64,000 bases of DNA, taken from assembly GCF_000015725.1 (NCBI RefSeq), contig NC_008825.1, positions 3,472,001 to 3,536,000 on the forward strand. The letters run 5' to 3'. Source of the DNA: Methylibium petroleiphilum PM1 (GTDB lineage: Bacteria; Pseudomonadota; Gammaproteobacteria; Burkholderiales; Burkholderiaceae_C). Below, piece by piece: positions 17,151 through 27,482 of the stretch (position 1 is its first letter; every line of letters starts with the position of its first letter). A program made the translations under genes and the position numbers. The notes under the pieces are model-generated. The model made no database searches. It was given only the letters and a program-made list of their open reading frames with translations, and was not told where the DNA came from.

Positions 17151-18391
17151 CGCCGCAGCCGCCGGCGTGACGCCCGGGCCTTGCGACAGGCGGCTGTCTC
17201 GGTAATGAAGCCGGTCTGCGAGATCACCCGGAACAGGCGCTTGCGCACCGCCGGCCGGGCCATCACGCGCGCCGCGATGCGCGGGAAGACGTGCAGCCTG
17301 AAGGCCCGCACCAGCGGGTTGGGACTGATGATGAACTGGAAGGCGCTGTCGGTCGTCTTCAGGAGCTGCTGCGCGACCGGCCAGCGCTCGGCGTGGTAGC
17401 TGTCGAGCAGGTCGTCGCGCGCACAGCCCTGCACCACCAATGCCAGCTTCCAGGCCAGGTTGCACACGTCCTGCAGGCCGGTGTTCATGCCCTGCGCGCC
17501 GACCGGGCTGTGCACGTGCGCGGCATCGCCGGCGACGAAGCAGTGCCCGGCCCGCAGGCGCTCCACGCAACGGTGGTGCACGCGGTAGGACGAGAACCAG
17601 GCGGTCTCGCCGAAGCGCACCTCGATGTCCATCTGCGCGCGCACCGCCGCCTCGATGTCCTCGAAGCGCAGCACGGGCGCGTCGCCGCCGGCGTCGCGCG
17701 GCAGCGTGCCGATGACGCGGTAGCGCTGCTCGCCGGGCATCGGGAAGAACACCACGAAGGTCTCGCTCGACAGGCAGACCGTGAGCTCGCCGTGCGGCAG
17801 CGCCCAGTCGACGCGGGTGTCGGCCACGTAGAAGGCGTTCTCGTAGGTGCCGCCGGAGAACGGCAGGCCGAGCTGCTCGCGCACCGGGCTGCGGGCGCCG
17901 TCGCAGCCGACCAGCCAGTCGCAGTGCAGCGTCTCGCTGCGGCCGTCGGCGTGGCGCAGCGTGGCGACGGCACCGGTCGCGTCTTCGTTGCGCAGGTCGG
18001 CGAGCGAGGTCTGCCACTCCACGTCGCGGCCGGCGGCGCGCAGGGTCTGGTAGAGCAGCGCCTCGTTGCGGCTCTGCTCGAGGATCAGCAGGTAGGGAAA
18101 CGGCGTCACCGCCTGGCCGATGTCGCCGAGCGGGATGCGCTGCACGCGCCGGCGCCCGACATAGATATTGCCCGCGAAGGTGGCCCGGCCCTGCGTCACG
18201 GCCTCGGCGGCGATGCCCATCGCGTCGAACAGCTCCAGCGTGCGGGCCTGCACGCCGAGGGCGCGCGATTCGCGGGTCGGGCCGGCCTTGCCGTCGACGA
18301 TGCGGAACTCGACCCCGTGACGGGCCAGCTGGCAGGCGAGCATCAGGCCCGTGGGGCCTGCCCCGACGATGAGCACCGGCGTGTGGGACAT
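17147..18391 (-). CDS. FAD-dependent aromatic monooxygenase, N-terminal part (frameshifted)
   Basis: Class A flavoprotein hydroxylase of the PheA/TfdB/MhpA type. The FAD Rossmann motif VLIVGAGPTGLMLACQLARHG is at the N terminus, the DG motif WLVGCDGARSPVREQL near residue 175, and the GD motif FVAGDAAHVHSPVGAQGMN near residue 290. The frame runs to residue 414, ending in out-of-family ACRKARASRRRLRR, while the expected continuation (HYRDSRLSQG) is in another frame. A one-base deletion near 17208-17216 explains this. The substrate is unknown. Possibly a sequencing error. Confidence 0.82.
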   Translation of the reverse strand: MSHTPVLIVGAGPTGLMLACQLARHGVEFRIVDGKAGPTRESRALGVQARTLELFDAMGIAAEAVTQGRATFAGNIYVGRRRVQRIPLGDIGQAVTPFPYLLILEQSRNEALLYQTLRAAGRDVEWQTSLADLRNEDATGAVATLRHADGRSETLHCDWLVGCDGARSPVREQLGLPFSGGTYENAFYVADTRVDWALPHGELTVCLSSETFVVFFPMPGEQRYRVIGTLPRDAGGDAPVLRFEDIEAAVRAQMDIEVRFGETAWFSSYRVHHRCVERLRAGHCFVAGDAAHVHSPVGAQGMNTGLQDVCNLAWKLALVVQGCARDDLLDSYHAERWPVAQQLLKTTDSAFQFIISPNPLVRAFRLHVFPRIAARVMARPAVRKRLFRVISQTGFITETAACRKARASRRRLRR

Positions 18392-18473
18392 GGCGCAGCC
18401 CTCCGTGCGCGCATCTTGCAACGAGGCAGCCCGGGCCGTCCAGCCCGCGCGCGCCGCCGCCGCGGACGGCCGC

Positions 18474-20117
18474 TCAAGCGGCCTGCTGCAGCGCCAGGCC
18501 GGCGTGCTCGCGCAGCGGGTGGAACACCACCTTGGGATGGCGGTCCTGCGTGAGGCGCAGGTCGTAGGGCGAGGTCATCAGGTAGGCCAGCGTGTCGGCC
18601 GCGTCGAGTGCGAGCTTGCTGGCGGCCTCGTCGGTGAACTTGCGCATCGCCGCGTCGTCGTCGCAGGTCACCCAGCGCGCGCCGTGGAAGCGGCTGCCGG
18701 TGAGGCGCACATCCACGCTGTACTCGGCCTTCAGGCGGTGCTGCACCACCTCGAACTGCAGCTGGCCGACCGCGCCCAGCAGCATCGAGCCGCCGACCGT
18801 GGGCCGGAACACCTGGATCGCGCCCTCCTCGCCGAGCTGCAGCAGGCCCTGCTGCAGCTGCTTGCTCTTCATCGGGTTGGCCAGCTCGACGGTCTGGAAC
18901 AGCTCGGGCGCGAAGAACGGCAGGCCGGTGTAGGTGCCGAAACTCGCCGGCGCCTCGCTGTCGGTGATGGTGTCGCCGAGCTGCACGCCACCGTGGGTGG
19001 TGAAGCCGATGATGTCGCCCGCGTAGGCCTCCTCGACCGCCTCGCGCCGCTGCGACAGGAACGTGACCACCGAGGTGGGCCTCAGCTCCTTGGCGGTGCG
19101 CTGCACGCGCAGCTTCATGCCCGAGGTGTAGCGCCCGGAGTTGACGCGCACGAAGGCGATGCGGTCGCGGTGCGACGGGTCCATGTTGGCCTGCACCTTG
19201 AATACCACGCCGGAGAACCCGGCCGACTGCGGCGGCACCTCGTGCTCGCTGCCGTCGGCCCGCGTCACGTGGCGCGAGGCCGGCGGCGGCGCCAGGTCGA
19301 CCAGCGCGTCCAGCACCTCCTGCACGCCGAAGTTGTTGACGCCGGAACCGAAGAACACCGGCGTCTGCTTCGCTGCCACGAAGGCCGCCTCGTCGAAGGC
19401 CGGTGCGGCGGCGGTCAGCAGTTCGATGTTCTGCTCGGCCAGCGCGTAGTCGTGCCCGAAGCGGGCGCGCAGCGTGTCGGCCTGCGACAGCGGCACCACC
19501 TCGTCGCCCTCGTCGCTGCGCTTGTCGGCCCCGGCCTTGAAGAGACGCATCTGCTGCTTGCGCAGGTCGACGATGCCGCCGAAGGCCTTGCCCTGGCCGA
19601 CCGGCCAGGTCATCGGCACGCAGGGCATGCCGAGCTCCTGCTCGATCTCGTCGAGCAGTTCCAGCGGCTCCTTGCCTTCGCGGTCCATCTTGTTGACGAA
19701 AGTGAGGATGGGCGTGTCGCGCTGGCGGCAGACCTCGATCAGCCGCCGCGTCTGCGGCTCCACGCCGTTGGCCGCGTCGATCACCATCAGCGCAGCGTCC
19801 ACCGCGGTCAGCACGCGGTAGGTGTCTTCGGAGAAGTCCTTGTGGCCCGGGGTGTCGAGCAGGTTGATCACGCAGTCGCGGTAGAGCATCTGCATCACCG
19901 AGCTGGCGACCGAGATGCCGCGCTGCTTCTCGATCTCCATCCAGTCGGAGGTGGCATGGCGGCTGGCCTTGCGCGCCTTCACCGAGCCGGCGATGTGGAT
20001 CGCGCCCGAGAAGAGCAGCAGCTTCTCGGTCAGCGTGGTCTTGCCGGCATCGGGGTGGGAGATGATCGCGAAGGTGCGCCTGCGCTGGACTTCATCGGCG
20101 ATCTGAACGTTCGACAT
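18474..20117 (-). CDS. prfC: Peptide chain release factor 3
   Basis: GTPase that recycles RF1/RF2 from the ribosome after termination. The 547-residue product has G1 ISHPDAGKTTLTEKLLLF, G2/switch GISVASSVMQ, G3 LLDTPGHKDFSED, and G4 TFVNKMDREG, with the RF3-specific C-terminal MLLGAVGQLQFEVVQHRL. ATG at 20117 is chosen over the in-frame GTG at 20120. Confidence 0.96.
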   Translation of the reverse strand: MSNVQIADEVQRRRTFAIISHPDAGKTTLTEKLLLFSGAIHIAGSVKARKASRHATSDWMEIEKQRGISVASSVMQMLYRDCVINLLDTPGHKDFSEDTYRVLTAVDAALMVIDAANGVEPQTRRLIEVCRQRDTPILTFVNKMDREGKEPLELLDEIEQELGMPCVPMTWPVGQGKAFGGIVDLRKQQMRLFKAGADKRSDEGDEVVPLSQADTLRARFGHDYALAEQNIELLTAAAPAFDEAAFVAAKQTPVFFGSGVNNFGVQEVLDALVDLAPPPASRHVTRADGSEHEVPPQSAGFSGVVFKVQANMDPSHRDRIAFVRVNSGRYTSGMKLRVQRTAKELRPTSVVTFLSQRREAVEEAYAGDIIGFTTHGGVQLGDTITDSEAPASFGTYTGLPFFAPELFQTVELANPMKSKQLQQGLLQLGEEGAIQVFRPTVGGSMLLGAVGQLQFEVVQHRLKAEYSVDVRLTGSRFHGARWVTCDDDAAMRKFTDEAASKLALDAADTLAYLMTSPYDLRLTQDRHPKVVFHPLREHAGLALQQAA

Positions 20118-20287
20118 CACTTTCCCAATCTCGGCAGGTGCGCGGCCACGACCGCAGGGTCCCGGCGGCGCTGCGCGCGGCGGGCCGTGGCCTCTTCTCT
20201 TTCCAGCACCGGGGTCCGCCCGGCGCGAGGCGCGATTTTAGGTGGAGGGCCTTGTCGCGCCCTGGGAGGGCTTGCGCCGGGGTCGGC

Positions 20288-21184
20288 TCAGGACGGGTCG
20301 GGGATCGCCGCCGCGAGGCGCGGCGCGGCCCAGTCGATGAACTGGCGCACCCGCGGCGACAGCAGGCGCGCGTGCGGGTAGACGAGCTGGATCGGCAGGT
20401 CGGGCGGCTCGAAGGCCGGCAGCAGGCGCAGCAGCCGCCCGTCGGCCAGCTCGTCGGCGACCTGATAGTGCAGCAACCGGGCGATGCCGAGGCCCTGCGT
20501 GCAGGCCAGGCTGGCGGCCTGCACCTGGTTGGCCACCAGCCGGGCCGAGACGGTCTGCGTGAGCGGCGCGCCCCGGTCCTGGAAGTGCCAGTGGCGCCCG
20601 TGCGGCGCGAAGGCGATGCAGGCCAGCCCGCGCAGCGCCGACGGGTGCGCGACCGGCCCGGCCTCGCGCAGGTAGGCGGGGCTGGCGCAGACCACCAGTC
20701 GCGTGCGGCCCAACGGCACCGCGACCATCGAGGAGTCGGGCAGGCGGCCGATGCGCAGCGCGAGGTCCAGGCCCTCGTCCAGCAGGTCGGCCACGCGGTC
20801 GGCCAGCGTCAGCTCGATGCGCATCGCGGGATGGGCGGCGAGGAAGGCGTTCACCAGCGGGGCGACGTGGCGCCGCCCGAACTCGACCGGCGCGGTCAGC
20901 CGCAGCAGGCCGCCGGGGCTGTGGCGGCGCGCGTCGAAGCCGTGCTCGACCGCGTCGAACTCGGCCAGGATGCGGCGGCTCCAGGCCAGGAACTCCGCGC
21001 CCTCGTCGGTCAGCGCCAGGCGCCGCGTGTTGCGGTTCAGCAGGCGCACGCCGAGGTGCCGCTCCAGCGCCGCCAGCGCGCGCACGACCGCCGCGGGCGA
21101 CTGGCCCGCGCCCTCGGCGGCGGCGCTCAGGCTGCCGGCCTCGACGATGCGCACGAAGGTCGCCATGGCTTTCAGCCGGTCCAT
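20288..21184 (-). CDS. LysR family transcriptional regulator
   Basis: A 298-residue LTTR with winged HTH at residues 1-60 (MDRLKAMATFVRIVEAGSLSAAAE, VVRALAALERHLGVRLLNR) and a CrgA-type effector domain (LLRLTAPVEFGRRHVAPLVN, LDLALRIGRLPDSSM). It is divergent, with a 116-base gap, from a VOC protein and a glutathione transferase, which are its likely targets. Confidence 0.88.
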   Translation of the reverse strand: MDRLKAMATFVRIVEAGSLSAAAEGAGQSPAAVVRALAALERHLGVRLLNRNTRRLALTDEGAEFLAWSRRILAEFDAVEHGFDARRHSPGGLLRLTAPVEFGRRHVAPLVNAFLAAHPAMRIELTLADRVADLLDEGLDLALRIGRLPDSSMVAVPLGRTRLVVCASPAYLREAGPVAHPSALRGLACIAFAPHGRHWHFQDRGAPLTQTVSARLVANQVQAASLACTQGLGIARLLHYQVADELADGRLLRLLPAFEPPDLPIQLVYPHARLLSPRVRQFIDWAAPRLAAAIPDPS

Positions 21185-21300
21185 CGCCCGCCTTTCGTCT
21201 GTGCGCCGGGCGCAATGGTGTTGTCAGCGCGACGGCATTGGCGCGGCACGGCCGGCTGCCGACACTGCCGCTCATCGCCCGCCCCTCGCCGTCCGCCCCG

Positions 21301-21774
21301 ATGAGCCTCGCCGCCGCCGTCTCCCCGCCCCGCGCCGCACCGGCCGAAGCGTCGCACGCGCCGGTCCGCCTCGTCGCCTACGACCACGTCGGCATCCGCG
21401 TCAGCGACCGCCGACGCGCGCTGGCCTTCTACGAGGCGCTGGGCTTCGTCGAGCGCGCCCGCTTCCCGGGACACGAGGCCAACGAGATGGAGAGCGCCGA
21501 CGGCGTGCGCATCAACCTGATCTTCAACGCGGCGCGCCGGCCGGGCGCACGCAACGCGCTGCTCGACGAGCCGGTCAAGCTGCCCGGCATCACCCACCCG
21601 GCCTTCGTGGTCGACGACCTGGCCGCGCTGCAGGACTGGCTGCAGCGGCAGGGCATCGCGATCACCGAAGGGCCGCGGCGGCTCGGCCCCCGCCGGATCG
21701 CGCTGTTCATCCGCGACCCGGACGGCAACGTCCTCGAATTCGACCAACTGATCCCCCAAGGAGACACGGCATGA
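21301..21774 (+). CDS. VOC family (glyoxalase-like) protein
   Basis: A 157-residue vicinal-oxygen-chelate protein. Two beta-alpha-beta-beta-beta modules are visible: YDHVGIRVSDRRRALAFYEALGF, with a metal-ligand-type His, and HPAFVVDDLAALQDWL through IALFIRDPDGNVLEFDQL, with the terminal Glu. It resembles lactoylglutathione lyase-like proteins, and its stop overlaps the following glutathione transferase start, suggesting a glutathione-linked detoxification pair. The ATG at 21301 is preferred; the frame is open to 21238. Confidence 0.82.
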   Translation: MSLAAAVSPPRAAPAEASHAPVRLVAYDHVGIRVSDRRRALAFYEALGFVERARFPGHEANEMESADGVRINLIFNAARRPGARNALLDEPVKLPGITHPAFVVDDLAALQDWLQRQGIAITEGPRRLGPRRIALFIRDPDGNVLEFDQLIPQGDTA

Positions 21775-22364
21775 AGCTCTACGACCTGGAACTGTCCGGC
21801 AACTGCTACAAGGTGCGGCTGTTCGCGGCGCTGGCGGGCATCGACCTGGAGATCGTGCCGGTCGACTTCCTCGGCGGCGCGCACAAGCGGCCGCCGCTGA
21901 CCGACCTCAACCCCTGGGGCGAGCTGCCGATTCTGGTCGATGGCGAGCGGGTGCTGCGCGACTCGCAGGCGATCCTGGTGCACCTGGCGGGCAGCTACGG
22001 CGGCGCCGCCTGGTGGCCGGCCGAGGCGCCGCTGCAGGCCGAGATCGTGCAGTGGCTGTCGACCGCGGCCAACGAGATCCAGAACGGCCCCGCGTCGGCG
22101 CGGCTGGTCGACCGCTTCGGCTACACGCTCGACAAGGCCGACACGCTGGCCCGGGCGGCCCGCATCCTGCCGCTGCTCGACGCCCACCTGGCCGACCACG
22201 ACTGGCTGGCGATCGGCCGACCGACCATCGCCGACTGCGCGATGTACCCGTACGTCGCGCTGGCGCCGGAGGGCGGGATCGACCTCGCGCCGTACCGGCA
22301 CATCGCGCGCTGGATCGAGCGCGTCCGCGCCCTGCCGGGCTACCGGGCGATGCCGGGCACCTGA
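21771..22364 (+). CDS. Glutathione S-transferase family protein
   Basis: A 197-residue cytosolic GST. The thioredoxin-like N domain (MKLYDLELSGNCYKVRLFAALAGI) carries the conserved cis-Pro region GELPILVDGERVLRDSQAILVHL, followed by the helical C domain with IADCAMYPYVALAPEGGIDL. The first residue of the active site could be the Ser in LSGNC. Its ATG overlaps the VOC stop (ATGA), so the two are one operon under the divergent LysR gene. Confidence 0.9.
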   Translation: MKLYDLELSGNCYKVRLFAALAGIDLEIVPVDFLGGAHKRPPLTDLNPWGELPILVDGERVLRDSQAILVHLAGSYGGAAWWPAEAPLQAEIVQWLSTAANEIQNGPASARLVDRFGYTLDKADTLARAARILPLLDAHLADHDWLAIGRPTIADCAMYPYVALAPEGGIDLAPYRHIARWIERVRALPGYRAMPGT

Positions 22365-22431
22365 GCACGGCGGCCGGCCCGAGACCCTGCCGCGAACCGG
22401 GGATGGCGGGCAGACCGGCTAGAATCCGCTC

Positions 22432-22503
22432 ACTTTCGAGGAGCGTTGCAACTCCCGCCCGGGAGCCAGGCTCGAAAGTCATCCCCCGATGCAACGGCGC
22501 TCA
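22432..22503 (+). promoter_or_regulatory. S-adenosylhomocysteine (SAH) riboswitch
   Basis: The leader of ahcY carries the SAH riboswitch consensus: GAGGAGCGTTGCAAC (22438-22452) and GATGCAACGGCGCTCA (22488-22503). Pairings include GAGCG-TTGC (22441-22449) with GCAA-CGG-CGCTC (22491-22502), a 9-bp perfect helix ACTTTCGAG (22432-22440) with CTCGAAAGT (22471-22479), and hairpin CTCCCG/CGGGAG (22452-22465). The class is an ON switch that raises expression when SAH accumulates. A TAGAAT -10-like box at 22420-22425 lies just upstream. Confidence 0.92.
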
Positions 22504-22580
22504 CCCGCAGGCCCCCGCCGCCGGTGAGCACACCCTCCCCTGCGGCGTCCTGCGGTTTCCTGAATCACGGAGACCCGTCC

Positions 22581-24014
<1,434 letters not shown>

Positions 24015-24100
24015 CACCCACCCCCGTTGCGGCTGCGCCGCTCCCCCTCGAAGGGGGCGACGCTGGCGGGCCGGCGGAGCCGGACCCGCGGCGTCCACTC
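24015..24100. repeat. GC-rich intergenic repeat-like element with hairpin
   Basis: The 97-base gap between ahcY and tlyA has the style of the interspersed GC-rich elements common in Burkholderiales: CACCCACCCCCGTTGCGG, then a CCCCCT-CGA-AGGGGG hairpin (24043-24057) and a CCGGCGGAGCCGG palindromic stretch (24071-24083). A loosely similar C-run/G-run block follows ompW at about 27391-27440. It may act as an mRNA processing or attenuation element within the operon. Confidence 0.4.
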
Positions 24101-24111
24101 GGTTCTATCTC

Positions 24112-24894
24112 ATGCCAAGAGTTGATCAGTTGATTGTCCAGCGTGGGCTTGCGCCGACGCGTTCGGCGGCGCAGCGGTTGATCGACCGTGGCGCGGTCGA
24201 GCGGCGCGCGGCGGTCGACTGGGTGCGGCTGCGCAAATCCGGCGAGGACCTGCCGGAGGCCACCGAGCTGCGCATCACCGACGACGCCGAACTGCGCTGG
24301 GTGTCGCGCGCCGGGCTCAAGCTCGACGGCGCGCTGGCGCAGTGCGGCCTGGCGGTGACCGGCGTGACCGCGCTCGACGTCGGCCAGAGCACCGGCGGCT
24401 TCACCGAGGTGCTGCTGGCGCACGGCGCGGCGCACGTGGTGGGCGTCGATGTCGGTCGCGGCCAGCTGCATCCCTCGCTGCGCGGGCATGCGCAGGTCAC
24501 CGTCCTCGAAGGCATCAACGCCCGCGGCCTGACGCGCGAGGCGCTGGGCGCGGCCATGCCGGCCGGCGGCTTCGGCCTGGTCGTCGCCGACCTGAGCTTC
24601 ATCCCGCTGACCACCGTGCTGCCGGCACTGGTGCCGCTGCTCGCGGCCGACGGCCACCTGCTCGCGCTGGTCAAGCCGCAGTTCGAGCTGCAGCCCAAGG
24701 ACATCGGCAAGGGCGGTCTGGTGAAGAGCGCCGCCTCCTACGCCGAGGTGCAGCGCAAGTTGCGGGCCACCTGCGGCGAACTGGGCCTGGACGTGACGGC
24801 GTGGCTGGACAGCGTGGTTGCCGGCGGCGACGGGAACCGCGAATTTTTCATCTGTGCCGTGCCCGCGGGCCGGCCGCTGGAGTCAGACACATGA
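24112..24894 (+). CDS. tlyA: TlyA family rRNA (cytidine-2'-O)-methyltransferase
   Basis: A 260-residue protein with an N-terminal S4 RNA-binding domain (RVDQLIVQRGLAPTRSAAQR) and an FtsJ/RrmJ-type methyltransferase domain: SAM motif ALDVGQSTGGFTEVLLAHGA near residue 87, VVADLSFIPLTTVLPAL, and LVKPQFELQPKDIGKGGLV. Members methylate rRNA, and some act as hemolysins. Placement between ahcY and metF means its own SAM-to-SAH output is matched by neighbouring SAH disposal. The stop overlaps metF (ATGA). Confidence 0.88.
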   Translation: MPRVDQLIVQRGLAPTRSAAQRLIDRGAVERRAAVDWVRLRKSGEDLPEATELRITDDAELRWVSRAGLKLDGALAQCGLAVTGVTALDVGQSTGGFTEVLLAHGAAHVVGVDVGRGQLHPSLRGHAQVTVLEGINARGLTREALGAAMPAGGFGLVVADLSFIPLTTVLPALVPLLAADGHLLALVKPQFELQPKDIGKGGLVKSAASYAEVQRKLRATCGELGLDVTAWLDSVVAGGDGNREFFICAVPAGRPLESDT

Positions 24895-25751
24895 GCGACA
24901 CACCCTCCCTGAGGCTGCCGGTGCCGGTGAGCTTCGAGTTCTTCCCGCCCAACACCGAGGCCGGCAGCGAGAAGCTGAAGACCGTGGTGCGCGAGCTGGG
25001 CAGCGCGGCCCCCGAGTTCTTCAGCGTGACCTACGGTGCCGGCGGCTCGACGCGGGATCGCACGCTGTCGACGGTGCGCGACATTGCCGCGCTGGGCTTC
25101 GAGGCGGCGCCGCACCTGTCGTGCGTCGGCTCGACGCGCGTCGGCATCGCCGAGATCCTGGGCACCTACCGCGCGCAAAACATCCGCCGCCTGGTCGCGC
25201 TGCGCGGCGACCTGCCGAGCGGCACCGCGACGGCCGGCGAGTTCCGCTACGCGAACGAGCTGATCGCCTTCGTGCGCGAGACCCAGGGAACCGACCTGCG
25301 CATCGAGGTGGCCGCCTACCCCGAGTACCACCCTCAGCAGCGCTATGCGCGGCGCGACCTGCAGCACTTCGCCAACAAGATGAAGGCCGGCGCCGACGCG
25401 GCGATCACGCAGTTCTTCTACAACCCCGACGCCTACTTCCATTTCCTCGACGAGGTGCGCGCGCTGGGTGTCGACGCGCCGATCGTGCCGGGCATCATGC
25501 CGTTCCACAACTACGCGCGCATCGCGCAGTTCGCGATGCGCGACGGCATCGAGATCCCGCGCTGGGTGGCCCTGAAGATGGAGGGCTACATGGACGACGC
25601 CGCGTCGATCCGCGCCTTCGGCATCGAGGTGGTGTCGCGGCTGTGCGAGCGGCTGATCGCCGGCGGCGCACCGGCCATCCACTTCTACACGCTCAACCAG
25701 TCGGCGCTGACGCTGGAGGTCTGCCGCCGGCTCGCGTCGGCGCGCGCTTGA
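24891..25751 (+). CDS. metF: Methylenetetrahydrofolate reductase [NAD(P)H]
   Basis: FAD enzyme that reduces 5,10-methylene-THF to 5-methyl-THF for methionine synthesis. The 286-residue product starts with VSFEFFPPNTEAGSEKL, with the catalytic Glu, followed by FFSVTYGAGGSTRDRT, LVALRGDLP, and NKMKAGADAAITQFFYNPD. It starts inside the tlyA stop, so expression should follow the SAH riboswitch. It links the C1-folate pool to homocysteine remethylation. Confidence 0.96.
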   Translation: MSDTPSLRLPVPVSFEFFPPNTEAGSEKLKTVVRELGSAAPEFFSVTYGAGGSTRDRTLSTVRDIAALGFEAAPHLSCVGSTRVGIAEILGTYRAQNIRRLVALRGDLPSGTATAGEFRYANELIAFVRETQGTDLRIEVAAYPEYHPQQRYARRDLQHFANKMKAGADAAITQFFYNPDAYFHFLDEVRALGVDAPIVPGIMPFHNYARIAQFAMRDGIEIPRWVALKMEGYMDDAASIRAFGIEVVSRLCERLIAGGAPAIHFYTLNQSALTLEVCRRLASARA

Positions 25752-25767
25752 TACGCGCGCGACGCGC

Positions 25768-26598
25768 TCAGACCACGCGCACCGCCGCCGGGTCGAAGTC
25801 GGGCTTCGGCGGCTTGAGCTTCATGCCGGCCAGCGCCTGCGCGACCAGCGTCGCGATCATCAGGTTGCGGTTGCTCTTGCTGTCGGCCGGCACCACGTGC
25901 CAGGGCGCGCAGGCGGTCGAGGTGGCCGCCAGCGCGGTCTCGTAGGCGGCCAGGTAGGCCTTCCACTTCTCGCGCGTCTCGAGGTCGCCGACCTGGAATT
26001 TCCAGCGCTTGGCGGGGTCGTCCAGACGCGCCTGCAGCCGTTCGCGCTGCTCGTCCTTCGAGATGTGCAGGAAGCACTTGACGATGGTCGTGCCGCTGTC
26101 GTGCAGCAGGCGCTCGAAGGCATTGATGTGGGCCAGCCGACGCTGGCGCTCGGCGGCGTCGATCCAGCCTTCGACGAAGGGCACCAGCACGTCTTCGTAA
26201 TGGCTGCGATTGAACACCACCACCTCGCCGGCCCGCGGTGCCACCGCATGCACGCGCCACAGGAAGTCGTGCGCGCGCTCCACCTCGGTGGGCGCCTTGA
26301 AGGCCGCCACGCGCACGCCGAGCGGGCTGCACTGGCGGAACACAGAGCGCGCGGTGCCGTCCTTGCCCGAAGTGTCCATGCCCTGCAGCACCAGCAGCAG
26401 CTTGGGTGGCCGGCCGGCACTGCCGTTGGCGTAGAGCAGGTCCTGCAGGCGGTCGATCTCGATCGCCAGTTCGGCGAGCCGCGCATCGTCGGCCTCGCGG
26501 CTGCTGCTGGCGGCCGGCCGCGCGCCGGGGTCGATGTCCTTGAGCCGCAGCTTGCGGCCGACGCGGTAGGTCTTCAGGTAGGCGGTCGAGCGGGCCAT
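25768..26598 (-). CDS. Polyphosphate kinase 2 family protein
   Basis: A 276-residue PPK2-family phosphotransferase that uses polyphosphate to phosphorylate nucleotides. It shows Walker A LVLQGMDTSGKDGT near residue 67, the VFNRSHYEDVLVPFVEGW element, and the lid-like HISKDEQRERLQARLDDP. The start MARSTAYLKTYRVG at 26598 is chosen as the first Met with family similarity. It is convergent with metF. The subclass (NMP or NDP) cannot be told reliably. Confidence 0.9.
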   Translation of the reverse strand: MARSTAYLKTYRVGRKLRLKDIDPGARPAASSSREADDARLAELAIEIDRLQDLLYANGSAGRPPKLLLVLQGMDTSGKDGTARSVFRQCSPLGVRVAAFKAPTEVERAHDFLWRVHAVAPRAGEVVVFNRSHYEDVLVPFVEGWIDAAERQRRLAHINAFERLLHDSGTTIVKCFLHISKDEQRERLQARLDDPAKRWKFQVGDLETREKWKAYLAAYETALAATSTACAPWHVVPADSKSNRNLMIATLVAQALAGMKLKPPKPDFDPAAVRVV

Positions 26599-26797
26599 CG
26601 CGACTCCTGGGAAGGCGGTGCGGCGACTGTAGCGCCGCGTGCACACCGCGACGCGCGAGGTTGATCTGCCTCAGAAAGCCGCGGCGGCTCCAACGCTGCG
26701 CGACCGCGCGCTTGAGCCAACGCAAGCCGCGGCGTCCCGCCACGCACTGCAATGCACGGGCGGGAAGCTCCCCGTGCATTCCGGAGTGAAGCTCATC

Positions 26798-27388
26798 ATG
26801 AAGAAGAAGATCCTCGCCGCCCTCGCCCTCGCCGCCCTCGGTGGCGCCGCGACCGCCGCGCCGACCGGCGGCGACTGGCTGGTGCGCGTGCGCGCGCTGC
26901 ACCTCGACCCGGCCAACAAGGACAGCACTGGCGTCGGCCTGGCCATCGACAGCAAGACCTTCCCCGAACTCGACATCAGCTACTTCTTCACGCCGAACTG
27001 GGCCGCCGAACTGGTGCTGACCTATCCGCAGAAGCAGGACGTGAGTGCCTCCGGCACGCGCATCGGCAGCCTCAAGCACCTGCCCCCGACGCTGTCACTG
27101 CAGTACCACTTCCTGCCCGGCGCGGCGGTCCAGCCCTACCTCGGCGCGGGCATCAACTACACGCGCTTCTCGTCGGTCGACCTACCGGCGCCGTTCAGCA
27201 TCGAGAAGAACAGCGTGGGCCTGGCGGTGGGTGCCGGCGTGGACGTGCCGCTCGGCGACCGGCTGGTGCTGAACGTGGACGTGAAGAAGGTGCAGATCCG
27301 CACCGACGTGTCGGCCGCAGGGGTGAAGGCGGGGACCTTCAAGGTCGACCCGGTGCTGTTCGGCGTGGGGCTCGGCTGGCGGTTCTGA
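26798..27388 (+). CDS. ompW: OmpW family outer membrane protein
   Basis: Small eight-strand barrel protein of 196 residues. The signal peptide is MKKKILAALALAALGGAATAA; the mature protein has DWLVRVRALHLDPANKDS, LDISYFFTPNWAAELVLTYPQK, LPPTLSLQYHFLPG and a final strand ending GLGWRF with terminal Phe. The family forms hydrophobic channels. The ATG follows GGAG at good spacing. The 199 bases upstream hold no gene. Confidence 0.93.
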   Translation: MKKKILAALALAALGGAATAAPTGGDWLVRVRALHLDPANKDSTGVGLAIDSKTFPELDISYFFTPNWAAELVLTYPQKQDVSASGTRIGSLKHLPPTLSLQYHFLPGAAVQPYLGAGINYTRFSSVDLPAPFSIEKNSVGLAVGAGVDVPLGDRLVLNVDVKKVQIRTDVSAAGVKAGTFKVDPVLFGVGLGWRF

Positions 27389-27397
27389 GCACCCCCA

Positions 27398-27418
27398 GGG
27401 CTGGTCTGCACCCAGCCC
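27398..27418 (+). terminator. Possible terminator hairpin after ompW
   Basis: GGGCTGG (27398-27404) pairs perfectly with CCAGCCC (27412-27418) across a 7-base loop. It is followed by a palindromic CCCCCGCGGGGG (27422-27433) rather than a T run, so intrinsic termination is uncertain. It separates convergent ompW and the formyl-THF cyclo-ligase gene. Confidence 0.35.
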
Positions 27419-27482
27419 GCCCCCCCGCGGGGGCCAGGGAAACTTGGGGCGGCCCGGCGTTTCCTTGAGAGGCGGCGCGCGA

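Noticed and set aside
18351-20381. A 676-codon open frame on the plus strand opposite prfC
   Set aside because: No motifs; RF3 on the minus strand has every GTPase motif.
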